Of a stretch of DNA of 64,000 nucleotides, positions 43,153 through 51,003 are shown piece by piece; position 1 is the first letter of the stretch, and the number at the start of each line of letters is the position of its first letter. The notes under the pieces are model-generated. The model searched no databases. It had not been told where the DNA came from and worked only from the letters and a program-made list of their open reading frames with translations. Origin of the DNA: Dryocola sp032000125 (lineage in GTDB: Bacteria; Pseudomonadota; Gammaproteobacteria; Enterobacterales; Enterobacteriaceae). The DNA is taken from assembly GCA_032000125.1 (NCBI GenBank), contig DAMALH010000020.1, positions 1 to 64,000 on the forward strand, read 5' to 3'. A program made the translations under genes and the position numbers.

Positions 43153-44919
43153 ATGCCGATGCCTTTTACCTTACGCCCTTATCAACAAGAGGCGGTGGAC
43201 GCTACCCTCGCCCACTTCCGCAAACACCTTGAGCCCGCGGTGATTGTGCTGCCAACCGGCGCCGGTAAAAGTCTGGTTATTGCGGAACTTGCGCGCATCG
43301 CCCGTGGGCGCGTGCTGGTGCTGGCTCACGTAAAAGAGCTTGTTGCCCAGAACCATGCCAAATACCGCGCCCTGGGACTTGAGGCCGATATTTTTGCGGC
43401 GGGTCTGCAACGCAAGGAAAGCCATGGCAAAGTAGTTTTCGGCAGCGTTCAGTCGGTCGCCCGCAACCTTGAGCAGTTCCACGGTGAGTTTTCCCTGTTG
43501 ATTGTCGATGAGTGCCATCGCATCGGCGAGGCGGATGAAAGCCAGTATCAGCAAATCCTCGCCCACCTGCGCTCAGCGAACCCTAAACTGCGTCTGCTGG
43601 GGCTTACCGCCACGCCATACCGCCTGGGCAAAGGCTGGATTTACCGTTATCACTATCACGGCATGGTGCGCGGCGATGAAAAAGCGCTGTTCCGCGACTG
43701 CATTTACGAGCTGCCGCTGCGCTACATGATCAAGCACGGCTATCTTACTCCGCCGGAAAGGCTGGACATGCCGGTTGTGCAGTATGATTTCAGCCGCTTA
43801 AAGGCCCAGCCCAACGGCTTGTTTAGCGAAGCGGATCTTAACCGCGAGCTGAAACAGCAAAAGCGCATCACTCCGCATATCATCAGCCAGATTGTGGAGT
43901 TTGCCGCCCGGCGACGCGGCGTGATGATTTTTGCCGCAACAGTAGAGCATGCAAAAGAAGTCACCGCCCTTTTACCTGCAGGCGAAGCCGCGCTGATTAC
44001 GGCGGATACGCCAGGGGCAGTACGCGATACGTTAATCGAAGCCTTTAAAACTCAGCAGTTCCGCTTTTTGGTCAACGTGGCCGTGCTGACAACGGGCTTT
44101 GACGCGCCGCATGTCGATTTAATCGCGATTCTGCGCCCGACGGAATCAGTAAGCCTTTACCAACAAATTGTTGGCCGCGGGTTACGTCTTGCCCCCGGCA
44201 AGACCGACTGCTTAATCCTTGATTACGCGGGTAATCCTCACGACCTGTTTACGCCGGAAGTGGGCAACGCCAAAGGCAAAAGCGACAACGTGCCGGTGCA
44301 GGTTTTCTGCCCGTCGTGCGGATTCGCCAATACGTTCTGGGGCAAAACCACCGCCGATGGCACCCTCATCGAACACTTTGGCCGCCGCTGTCAGGGGTGG
44401 TTCGAGGATGACGAAGGGCACCGGGAACAGTGTGATTATCGCTTCCGCTTTAAAAACTGCCCGCAGTGCAACGCGGAGAATGATATTGCCGCCCGCCGCT
44501 GCCACCGATGCGAGCACGTGCTGGTCGATGCGGACGATATGCTGAAAGCGGCCCTGAAGCTTAAAGATGCGCTGGTGCTGCGCTGCAGCGGCATGACATT
44601 ACAGCAGGGCAGCGACGCCAAAGGCGACTGGCTTAAAGTCACCTATTACGACGAAGACGGTGCCGATGTGAGCGAGCGTTTTCGGCTACAAACGCCCGCC
44701 CAGCGAACGGCCTTCGAGCAACTGTTTATCCGCCCCCATAGCCGGGCGCCCGGCGTACCGCTGCGCTGGATAACAATCGCAGACGTTGTGGCGCAACAGC
44801 CGCTGCTTCGCCACCCGGATTTTGTGGTCGCCCGTAAAAACGGTCAGTTCTGGAACGTGCGCGAAAAAGTGTTCGACTATGAAGGACGTTTTCGCCGCGC
44901 GAACGAATTACGCGGCTAA
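43153..44919 (+). CDS. radD: RadD (YejH), DEAD/DEAH-type repair ATPase
   Basis: A superfamily 2 helicase-like ATPase needed for double-strand break and crosslink tolerance in E. coli. It is 588 residues: Walker A PTGAGKS (about residues 36-42), DECH box VDECHRIG, motif III LTATPY, motif VI QIVGRGLRLA, then a C-terminal zinc region with CPSCGF, CQGWF...CDY and CPQC...CHRC. Two starts are possible, 43153 (MPMPFTL) and 43159 (MPFTL). The second aligns with E. coli MIFTL, and both have AGGA-like sites. Confidence 0.95.
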   Translation: MPMPFTLRPYQQEAVDATLAHFRKHLEPAVIVLPTGAGKSLVIAELARIARGRVLVLAHVKELVAQNHAKYRALGLEADIFAAGLQRKESHGKVVFGSVQSVARNLEQFHGEFSLLIVDECHRIGEADESQYQQILAHLRSANPKLRLLGLTATPYRLGKGWIYRYHYHGMVRGDEKALFRDCIYELPLRYMIKHGYLTPPERLDMPVVQYDFSRLKAQPNGLFSEADLNRELKQQKRITPHIISQIVEFAARRRGVMIFAATVEHAKEVTALLPAGEAALITADTPGAVRDTLIEAFKTQQFRFLVNVAVLTTGFDAPHVDLIAILRPTESVSLYQQIVGRGLRLAPGKTDCLILDYAGNPHDLFTPEVGNAKGKSDNVPVQVFCPSCGFANTFWGKTTADGTLIEHFGRRCQGWFEDDEGHREQCDYRFRFKNCPQCNAENDIAARRCHRCEHVLVDADDMLKAALKLKDALVLRCSGMTLQQGSDAKGDWLKVTYYDEDGADVSERFRLQTPAQRTAFEQLFIRPHSRAPGVPLRWITIADVVAQQPLLRHPDFVVARKNGQFWNVREKVFDYEGRFRRANELRG

Positions 44920-45045
44920 AGGTACTTTTCATTGCCGACATAGTCAGATATGGCTATAATGCGCCCGCTTTTGCATCCGCAAAGCAGAAAACTTTTCCTG
45001 TTGCTGGGTCGCCTGTAACAGGAGTATTAAAGAGAGAAACAGTTA

Positions 45046-45330
45046 ATGTTTACTATCAACGCAGAAAAACGCAAAGAGCAGGGCAAGGGTGCGAGCCGCC
45101 GCCTGCGTGCAGCTAACAAATTCCCGGCAATCATCTACGGTGGTTCCGAAGCTGCAATCTCTATCGAACTGGACCATGACTCCGTAATGAACATGCAGGC
45201 AAAACCTGGGTTCTACGAAGAAGTTCTGACTCTGGTTGTTGAAGGTACAGAAGTAAAAGTGAAGGTTCAGGCTGTTCAGCGTCACCCGTTCAAGCCAAAA
45301 CTGTCTCACATCGACTTCGTTCGCGCTTAA
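45046..45330 (+). CDS. rplY: 50S ribosomal protein L25
   Basis: A 94-residue protein that binds 5S rRNA loop E. This is the short, single-domain L25 of Enterobacteriaceae (no CTC C-terminal domain). It starts MFTINAEKRKEQGKGASRRLR and matches E. coli L25 almost throughout. It is a single-gene unit with a strong terminator, a partial copy of which lies 157 bases downstream. Confidence 0.97.
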   Translation: MFTINAEKRKEQGKGASRRLRAANKFPAIIYGGSEAAISIELDHDSVMNMQAKPGFYEEVLTLVVEGTEVKVKVQAVQRHPFKPKLSHIDFVRA

Positions 45331-45344
45331 TCGCGAATCAGCTC

Positions 45345-45373
45345 GAAAAAAACCCGCTTCGGCGGGTTTTTTG
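45345..45373 (+). terminator. rplY terminator
   Basis: AAAACCCGC-TTCG-GCGGGTTTT, a UUCG-capped stem with flanking A and T tracts. Confidence 0.93.
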
Positions 45374-45380
45374 TTTTCTG
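45351..45380. repeat. 30-bp direct repeat, copy 1 (rplY terminator)
   Basis: Repeated at 45508-45537 with a single mismatch (G45366 versus A45523). This copy forms the rplY terminator. Confidence 0.85.
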
Positions 45381-45468
45381 AAGGCGCACAAACATTAACG
45401 CCGGTAAAAATGCCGGGATTTAACTGCGATAACAATAAAGCATTATGTCTTCTGGTTTGCCCCAGACA

Positions 45469-45490
45469 CCCGAAAAACACGCTTTTCGGG
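45469..45490. other. Hairpin between the two terminator copies
   Basis: A perfect 8-bp stem (CCCGAAAA / TTTTCGGG) with a 6-nt loop and no T tract. No gene is recognisable in 45381-45507. Confidence 0.5.
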
Positions 45491-45507
45491 GGGCTGTCAT
45501 CACACTA

Positions 45508-45537
45508 AACCCGCTTCGGCGGATTTTTTGTTTTCTG
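45508..45537 (-). repeat. 30-bp direct repeat, copy 2, likely yejK terminator
   Basis: A near-identical copy of the rplY terminator core. The G-to-A change weakens the plus-strand hairpin to a C-A mismatch. On the minus strand it becomes a U-G wobble, so the sequence still works as a terminator for yejK, whose stop is 8 bases away. Confidence 0.7.
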
Positions 45538-45544
45538 GCCTCGG

Positions 45545-46552
45545 TTATTTACCCGAAGTGCGGCGCTGTAGCTGGTCACGCAGGTTTGGCGGCGTGCCTT
45601 TGATGGTTAACGTGTCCGTTGCGGGATCCCAGAAAATACGCTCGCCCAACAGCATGGCGTCGAAGTTAATCGTCAATCCACCGCCGCTGCCGGCATATTT
45701 GGTTAGCTGGCGCAGCGTGCTGCGGTCCGCCGGGAAGCTTTCTTCCAGTTCGTAACCTTTCTCTGCGGTAAACTGCTGGAAGTTCTTATCATCAACGGCC
45801 CACGGCAGTTCGTCTGCCAGCGAAGAAAGCTCGATCTCTTCGCCGGCCTGCAACTGCTCGTTGCAGTAGGCATACACCTGCTGACGTGCGTTCTGGCGTT
45901 CGTTTTTGTCCAGTTGCGCTTCGTTAGTGAAATCGTCCAGCGCCTGCAATAAGCCCTTGTTTTGCGCTTTGGCGTTCAGACCTTCGCTGGCGCCAAGGAA
46001 ATCCATAAAGAAATCAGAAACCTTGCGCCCTACTCGCCCGCGCAGGAACGTCAGGTAACGGGTTGATTCCGGGTTGGTTTCCCATTCGGTCAGATCGATG
46101 CGCGCCACGATATCCGCATGGTTGATATCCAGATAGTGGGTTGAGCTGATGTCCAGCTCTTCATTGACGCGCATGCTGCTCAGGTTATTCAGCACCGCCA
46201 CCATCAGATACTCAACGGCCAGATAGCGGTAGTGGCAGAACAGCACGATGCCGCCATCTGCAAAGGGATATTTCCCCAGCTCGTCACGCAGGCGACCGGT
46301 TGCCGCACGGCTGAAGGCGAGGAAATCCTCATCGCCTTTGCGCTGTGAACGCAGCGCTTGCGCTAATTCGCTCTCTTCGCTGAACAACCCGTATGCTTTA
46401 TTTTTTGCGCTATAAACACGGTGAAGCTCAGCCATCATCTCTTCTACGGCGCCGTTAGTTGCCAGCAGGGAATCGCGCAGCACCACCTCAAGCGTCTCTT
46501 CGCCGCGCTTGATAAGCTGATGCAGGGCAATCTGGTTGATATCCAGACTCAT
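45545..46552 (-). CDS. yejK: YejK (NdpA), nucleoid-associated protein
   Basis: A 335-residue nucleoid-associated protein of the NdpA/YejK family, found on the spermidine nucleoid in E. coli. It starts MSLDINQIALHQLIKRGEETLEVVLRDS and matches E. coli YejK in length. It contains no recognised catalytic motif. It is divergent from yejL. Confidence 0.95.
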   Translation of the reverse strand: MSLDINQIALHQLIKRGEETLEVVLRDSLLATNGAVEEMMAELHRVYSAKNKAYGLFSEESELAQALRSQRKGDEDFLAFSRAATGRLRDELGKYPFADGGIVLFCHYRYLAVEYLMVAVLNNLSSMRVNEELDISSTHYLDINHADIVARIDLTEWETNPESTRYLTFLRGRVGRKVSDFFMDFLGASEGLNAKAQNKGLLQALDDFTNEAQLDKNERQNARQQVYAYCNEQLQAGEEIELSSLADELPWAVDDKNFQQFTAEKGYELEESFPADRSTLRQLTKYAGSGGGLTINFDAMLLGERIFWDPATDTLTIKGTPPNLRDQLQRRTSGK

Positions 46553-46688
46553 GATAAACTCTCCTTTTAGACCGGGCGGTATTCAACCACTGCCGCAAGC
46601 GATGTGCAACAGAAGATAAAAAAGCAGAAAAAAAGGTCATCCTACGGTAAGATAACGCCCTTTCCTGAACCTGACTGATTGTTAATTT

Positions 46689-46916
46689 ATGCCACAAATA
46701 TCCCGCTATAGTGATGAACAAGTAGAAGAACTGCTGACCGAACTGGCTGGCGTGCTGGAAAAACATCACGCGCCGACCGACCTTTCCCTGATGGTGCTGG
46801 GGAATATGGTCACTAACCTGATTAATACCAGCGTGGCCTCTGCACAACGCCAGACGCTGGCTCGCTCTTTCGCGCAGGCGCTTCAGGCCTCCGTGAGCGA
46901 AGATCAAGCTCATTAA
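46689..46916 (+). CDS. yejL: YejL, conserved small protein (UPF0352)
   Basis: A 75-residue helical protein of unknown function with the family start MPQISRYSDEQVEELLTELAGVLEKH. Length and sequence match E. coli YejL. It is 19 bases upstream of yejM and probably cotranscribed with it. Confidence 0.93.
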   Translation: MPQISRYSDEQVEELLTELAGVLEKHHAPTDLSLMVLGNMVTNLINTSVASAQRQTLARSFAQALQASVSEDQAH

Positions 46917-46935
46917 GGGATTGTAGCTACGAGTT

Positions 46936-48699
46936 ATGGTGACTAACCGTCAGCGCTACCGCGAAAAAGTTTCCCAGATGGTCAGTTGGGGACACTGGTT
47001 CGCCCTGTTTAATATCCTGCTGGCCACTTTGCTGGGTAGCCGCTACCTGTTTGTCGCCGACTGGCCGACAACCCTCACCGGACGTATCTACTCTTACCTG
47101 AGCGTTATCGGTCACTTCAGCTTTTTAGTGTTTGCCGCCTATCTGCTGATTCTCTTCCCGCTGACCTTTGTGGTGATGTCCCAGCGCCTGATGCGCTTTT
47201 TATCGGCGGCCTTTGCCACCGCGGGCATCACCCTGCTGCTTATCGACAGCGAAGTCTTTACCCGTTTCCACCTCCATCTTAACCCTATCGTCTGGGAGCT
47301 TGTGATTAACCCGGACCAGAGCGAAATGGCGCGCGACTGGCAGCTGATGTTTATCAGCGTGCCCGTGATCCTGCTCGTTGAGATGCTGTTTGCAACCTGG
47401 AGCTGGCAGAAACTGCGCAGTCTCGGGCGGCGCAGATATTTTGCCAGGCCCGTTGTCGCACTGTTCTTTGTCGCCTTTTTCAGCAGCCACATTATGTATA
47501 TCTGGGCGGATGCGAATTTCTACCGCCCTATTACCATGCAACGGGCCAACCTGCCGTTGGCCTACCCGATGACGGCGCGTCGCTTCCTTGAGAAACACGG
47601 CCTGCTGGATGCGAAGGAATACCAGCGCCGCCTTGTTGAACAGGGTAATCCGGAAGCGGTATCGGTACAGTATCCGCTAAGCAATCTGCAATTTAGCGAT
47701 ATGGGCACCGGCCATAACGTCCTGCTGATAACCGTGGACGGCCTTAACGCTTCTCGCTTTGCTAAAGATCTGCCTGCCCTTAATGCGTTTGCACGCAGCA
47801 ACATTAACTTTACGCAGCATATGAGCGCGGGGAACAGCACCGATAACGGCGTCTTTGGGCTGTTCTATGGGATCTCTCCGGCCTATATGGACGGCGTGCT
47901 CTCTGCCCGCATCCCGGCGGCGTTGATTACCGCGCTAAACCAGCAGGGCTACCAGCTGGGCCTGTTCGCATCCGACGGCTTTAATTCGTCTATGTATCGC
48001 CAGGCGCTGCTCTCCGACTTCTCTTTGCCGTCGGCCAAGAGCCAGTCAGACAGCCAGACCGCCTCGCAGTGGATGAACTGGCTAACGCAGTACGCCTCCG
48101 AGGATAACCGCTGGTTCTCCTGGATTGCCTTTAACGGCACAAACGTGAGCGACGACAGCAACAAACAAGACTTCACGCGCCGCTATTCCCGCGCGGCACG
48201 CAACGTGGACGACCGGATTCAGGACGTGCTGGATGCCCTGAAAGCCGCCGGCAAGCTGGATAATACCGTGGTTATTGTGACGGCAGGCCACGGCGTTCCG
48301 CTGGGCGATGAGCGGGATTCGTTCGGCTGGTCGCGTTCGCGTATCCAGGTGCCGCTGGTTATTCACTGGCCAGGCACGCCTGCCCAGACCATCAGTAAAC
48401 TGACCGACCATCAGGATGTAATGACTACCCTGATGCAGCGCCTGCTGCACGTTAAAACCGCGGCGAATGAGTATTCACAGGGTGAAGATCTGTTTGCCGC
48501 CACGCGCCGTAATAACTGGGTTGTAGGGGCCGATAACAATAGCCTGGCGATCACCATGCCGCACATGACGCTGGTGCTTGATAACAACGGCAACTATCGC
48601 ATTTACGATCTGCAGGGCGAACGCGTAGAAGAAACAAAACCGCAGCTTGGCCTGCTGCTCCAGGTGCTGACCGATGAAAAACGCTTTATCGCTAACTGA
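46936..48699 (+). CDS. yejM: YejM (PbgA/LapC), LPS-synthesis regulator with sulfatase-like periplasmic domain
   Basis: An essential inner membrane protein of 587 residues. Five N-terminal helices (about residues 20-190) are followed by a periplasmic alkaline phosphatase/sulfatase-fold domain (LLITVDGLNASRF; GHGVPLGDERDSFGWSRSRIQVPLVIHWPG). In E. coli it senses periplasmic LPS and restrains LapB-FtsH proteolysis of LpxC; a cardiolipin-transport role has also been proposed. The start at 46936 lies 19 bases after yejL, with a weak ribosome site. Confidence 0.95.
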   Translation: MVTNRQRYREKVSQMVSWGHWFALFNILLATLLGSRYLFVADWPTTLTGRIYSYLSVIGHFSFLVFAAYLLILFPLTFVVMSQRLMRFLSAAFATAGITLLLIDSEVFTRFHLHLNPIVWELVINPDQSEMARDWQLMFISVPVILLVEMLFATWSWQKLRSLGRRRYFARPVVALFFVAFFSSHIMYIWADANFYRPITMQRANLPLAYPMTARRFLEKHGLLDAKEYQRRLVEQGNPEAVSVQYPLSNLQFSDMGTGHNVLLITVDGLNASRFAKDLPALNAFARSNINFTQHMSAGNSTDNGVFGLFYGISPAYMDGVLSARIPAALITALNQQGYQLGLFASDGFNSSMYRQALLSDFSLPSAKSQSDSQTASQWMNWLTQYASEDNRWFSWIAFNGTNVSDDSNKQDFTRRYSRAARNVDDRIQDVLDALKAAGKLDNTVVIVTAGHGVPLGDERDSFGWSRSRIQVPLVIHWPGTPAQTISKLTDHQDVMTTLMQRLLHVKTAANEYSQGEDLFAATRRNNWVVGADNNSLAITMPHMTLVLDNNGNYRIYDLQGERVEETKPQLGLLLQVLTDEKRFIAN

Positions 48700-48776
48700 T
48701 TGTATATTTATAAATCACTTAGCAGGCGACGTCCTTGCAATAGCCGGTAAAAAAGGTAATATTTTTACCCAGTTGT

Positions 48777-48853
48777 CGGCACGTAGCGCAGCCTGGTAGC
48801 GCACCGTCATGGGGTGTCGGGGGTCGGAGGTTCAAATCCTCTCGTGCCGACCA
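48777..48853 (+). tRNA. proL: tRNA-Pro (GGG)
   Basis: A complete 77-nt cloverleaf with acceptor CGGCACG / CGTGCCG, a D-arm GCGC / GCGC, anticodon GGG at 48811-48813, a T-loop TTCAAAT and an encoded 3' CCA. It reads codon CCC. As far as I remember the sequence is identical to E. coli proL. A terminator follows. The DNA downstream changes sharply in composition, consistent with tRNA-associated acquisition. Confidence 0.97.
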
Positions 48854-48866
48854 AAAACTCCGAAGA

Positions 48867-48891
48867 AGCAGCCTCTATGGCTGCTTTTTTT
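48867..48891 (+). terminator. proL terminator
   Basis: AGCAGCC / GGCTGCT stem with a 5-nt loop and a seven-T tract. Confidence 0.9.
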
Positions 48892-49156
48892 ATGGCTCAT
48901 ATTTACCTGCCCGTTTTTCAACGCCTTAAAATAATCTTTGAATTATCTTAAAAAGCAGCAACCTGAACCAAACCACGTTACGCCTTATATAATGATAAAG
49001 CTGAACGCTATTTATTCTCTGAATAGATGCTTTATTTGTCACTAATTTACCCTATAAATATGAAACTTAAAAAAATCAAGCAACTCGTTGTAAACATAGA
49101 ACTTTAGAGTTATGGTCAGTTCTTCATGTCTTTGCAAAATTGCCAAAACTTTATCT
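48892..49156 (+). promoter_or_regulatory. AT-rich spacer upstream of the ibrA-like gene
   Basis: About 265 bases of visibly AT-rich DNA without a convincing gene. A TATAAT at 48988-48993 is a possible -10 box, with only a poor -35 element 17 bases upstream. The composition contrasts with the GC-rich genes on both sides. Confidence 0.4.
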
Positions 49157-50371
49157 ATGTCATCACGAAAAATCCCGCTTTACCAAAATGTATTACAAGC
49201 CTCGCTCGATCGCCTGAACTGGGTTTTTGATAACTTTGACCGTATTTGCGTGTCGTTTTCAGGGGGTAAAGATTCCACGGTAATGTTTCATTTAACCGCT
49301 ATGTTAGCCAGGCAATATAAGCGGCGTTTTAGCGTGCTCTTCGTGGACTGGGAGGCGCAATTCAGCCATACCATTTCACACATCGAAGCGATGCGTAAGC
49401 AATATGAGGATGTGATAGAAGATTTTTATTGGGTGGCGCTTCCCCTTACGACACCCAACTCGGTGTCACAATTCCAGCCAGAATGGGTATGCTGGCAAGA
49501 AGGCGTATCCTGGGTCCGTGAGCCGCCATCCTGTGCGATTACCGATCCTGACTTTTTCCCCTTCTACCGCTCGGCAATGAGCTTTGAAGAGTTTGTCAGT
49601 GAGTTTTCCGAATGGTTTTCCGCCTCGCGCCCCGCCGTCATTTTGATTGGTATTCGGGCCGACGAATCCTATACCCGTTTTCTGGCGATTGCCTCGGCCA
49701 AAAAGCTCCGTTTTGCCGATGATAAGCCCTGGACTACCGCCACAACCAAAGGGCATGCCTACAACGCTTACCCTATCTATGACTGGAAAACGGCGGATAT
49801 CTGGACCTGGTTTGCCCAAACCGGTGAAGCCTGTAACGAACTTTATTCCCTGATGTATCAGGCCGGGGTGCCCATGCGCTATATGCGCGTATGCGAGCCT
49901 TTTGGCCCGGAGCAGCGCCAGGGACTGTGGTTGTATCATGTGCTGGAGCCAGAACGCTGGGCGCTGCTTTGTGGGCGCGTGAGCGGCGCAAACAGCGGAT
50001 GCCTTTATGCCGCGGGCAGCGGCGACTTCTACGCCCGCCGCCAGATAAATAAACCTGTACACCTGACATGGCGTGAATACGCCCTTGCGCTGCTTGATAG
50101 CCTCCCGGCCGCTACCGCCGAGCACTATCGCAATAAGGTCGCGGTCTATCTGCACTGGTATCAAACACGAGGATTTCCTGACGATATTCCCGATGAGCAG
50201 GAAAAAGATACCGGCAGCAAGGATATACCGTCGTGGCGGCGTATCTGCAAGGTTCTACTGAGCAATGACTACTGGTGCAGGGGGCTCTCATTTAGCCCTA
50301 CTAAACCGTCAAATTATCAGCGTTATAACAAGCGTATACAGGAGAAGCGACAGCAATGGAACATCCTATGA
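49157..50371 (+). CDS. ibrA: IbrA-like PAPS reductase-family protein (DUF3440)
   Basis: A 404-residue protein of the adenine nucleotide alpha-hydrolase fold. Its PP-loop SFSGGKDSTVMFHL (about residues 33-46) would activate a substrate with ATP, as in PAPS reductase and DndC. The conserved C-terminal region has YPIYDWKTADIWTWF and MRVCEPFGPEQRQGLW. It resembles IbrA/YbdN of E. coli. IbrA with IbrB was reported to stimulate expression of eib immunoglobulin-binding genes; the biochemical reaction is unknown. The start at 49157 (MSSRKIPLYQNVL) places the PP-loop as in relatives; an ATG at 49112 would add 15 residues. It overlaps the next gene by 16 nt. Confidence 0.8.
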   Translation: MSSRKIPLYQNVLQASLDRLNWVFDNFDRICVSFSGGKDSTVMFHLTAMLARQYKRRFSVLFVDWEAQFSHTISHIEAMRKQYEDVIEDFYWVALPLTTPNSVSQFQPEWVCWQEGVSWVREPPSCAITDPDFFPFYRSAMSFEEFVSEFSEWFSASRPAVILIGIRADESYTRFLAIASAKKLRFADDKPWTTATTKGHAYNAYPIYDWKTADIWTWFAQTGEACNELYSLMYQAGVPMRYMRVCEPFGPEQRQGLWLYHVLEPERWALLCGRVSGANSGCLYAAGSGDFYARRQINKPVHLTWREYALALLDSLPAATAEHYRNKVAVYLHWYQTRGFPDDIPDEQEKDTGSKDIPSWRRICKVLLSNDYWCRGLSFSPTKPSNYQRYNKRIQEKRQQWNIL

Positions 50372-51000
50372 CCACACAGCAGATTCAGACCGCCTTAAAA
50401 GAGCTTCTGGGTTCGCTGTCGGGCGAACAGCTTATTGATGCCATTAATGCGTTCAGACAAACGTTGCATGCATACAGCCCCTTTAAGGAGGAGCCGGTCG
50501 ACTGCGTAACCTGGGTAAAAACAAAACGGCTCGTTGCCAATGATTACAACCCAAATAACGTGGCGCCCGGCGAGAAAAGACTGCTCACCACTTCGCTGAT
50601 GCAGGACGGCTTTACCCAGCCGATAGTTGTCTCCCCTGAGACAGCCTCCGATAGGTATGCGATTGTTGATGGCTTTCACCGCTTTGAATTGGGTAAGAAA
50701 AACCCCGACCTGAAGAAAAGGCTGCTTGGCTATGTACCCGTGGTAATGATGCCGGAAGCAGGCAACGACAAAAGCCGTCGTATCGCGGCGACAATCCGAC
50801 ATAACCGCGCGCGAGGGCGCCATCAAATCAACGCAATGGCCGAGATAGTCCGCGAGCTCTCGCAGCTCGGCTGGAACGATGAGAAAATCAGCCGCGAGCT
50901 GGGGATGGATGCCGATGAAGTTCTGCGGCTTAAGCAAGTTTGCGGCCTGTTTGAATTGTTCAGCGATCGAAAATTCTCCCAGGCCTGGACGGTAAAATAA
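50356..51000 (+). CDS. ibrB: IbrB-like ParB N-terminal-domain protein
   Basis: A 214-residue protein with a ParB/sulfiredoxin-fold nuclease domain: NDYNPNNVAPGEKRLL, VDGFHRFELGKK (ParB-type DGxHR) and IRHNRARGRHQ (basic box that binds nucleotide in the fold). A C-terminal helix-turn-helix-like stretch follows (WNDEKISRELGMDADEVLRLKQV). It resembles IbrB/YbdM of E. coli and is always paired with IbrA-like proteins. The start may be 50356 (MEHPM) or 50368 (MTTQQ). The stop is 3 bases from the convergent mgtE stop, with no terminator between. Confidence 0.8.
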   Translation: MEHPMTTQQIQTALKELLGSLSGEQLIDAINAFRQTLHAYSPFKEEPVDCVTWVKTKRLVANDYNPNNVAPGEKRLLTTSLMQDGFTQPIVVSPETASDRYAIVDGFHRFELGKKNPDLKKRLLGYVPVVMMPEAGNDKSRRIAATIRHNRARGRHQINAMAEIVRELSQLGWNDEKISRELGMDADEVLRLKQVCGLFELFSDRKFSQAWTVK

Positions 51001-51003
51001 CGC

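Noticed and set aside
48829..51003. A second copy of the proL 3' end as an attachment-site repeat flanking ibrAB
   Set aside because: I searched the region up to mgtE for the tRNA 3' sequence (GGTTCAAATCCTCTCG) and saw no duplicate, and no integrase gene is present. Insertion at the tRNA is therefore inferred from composition only.
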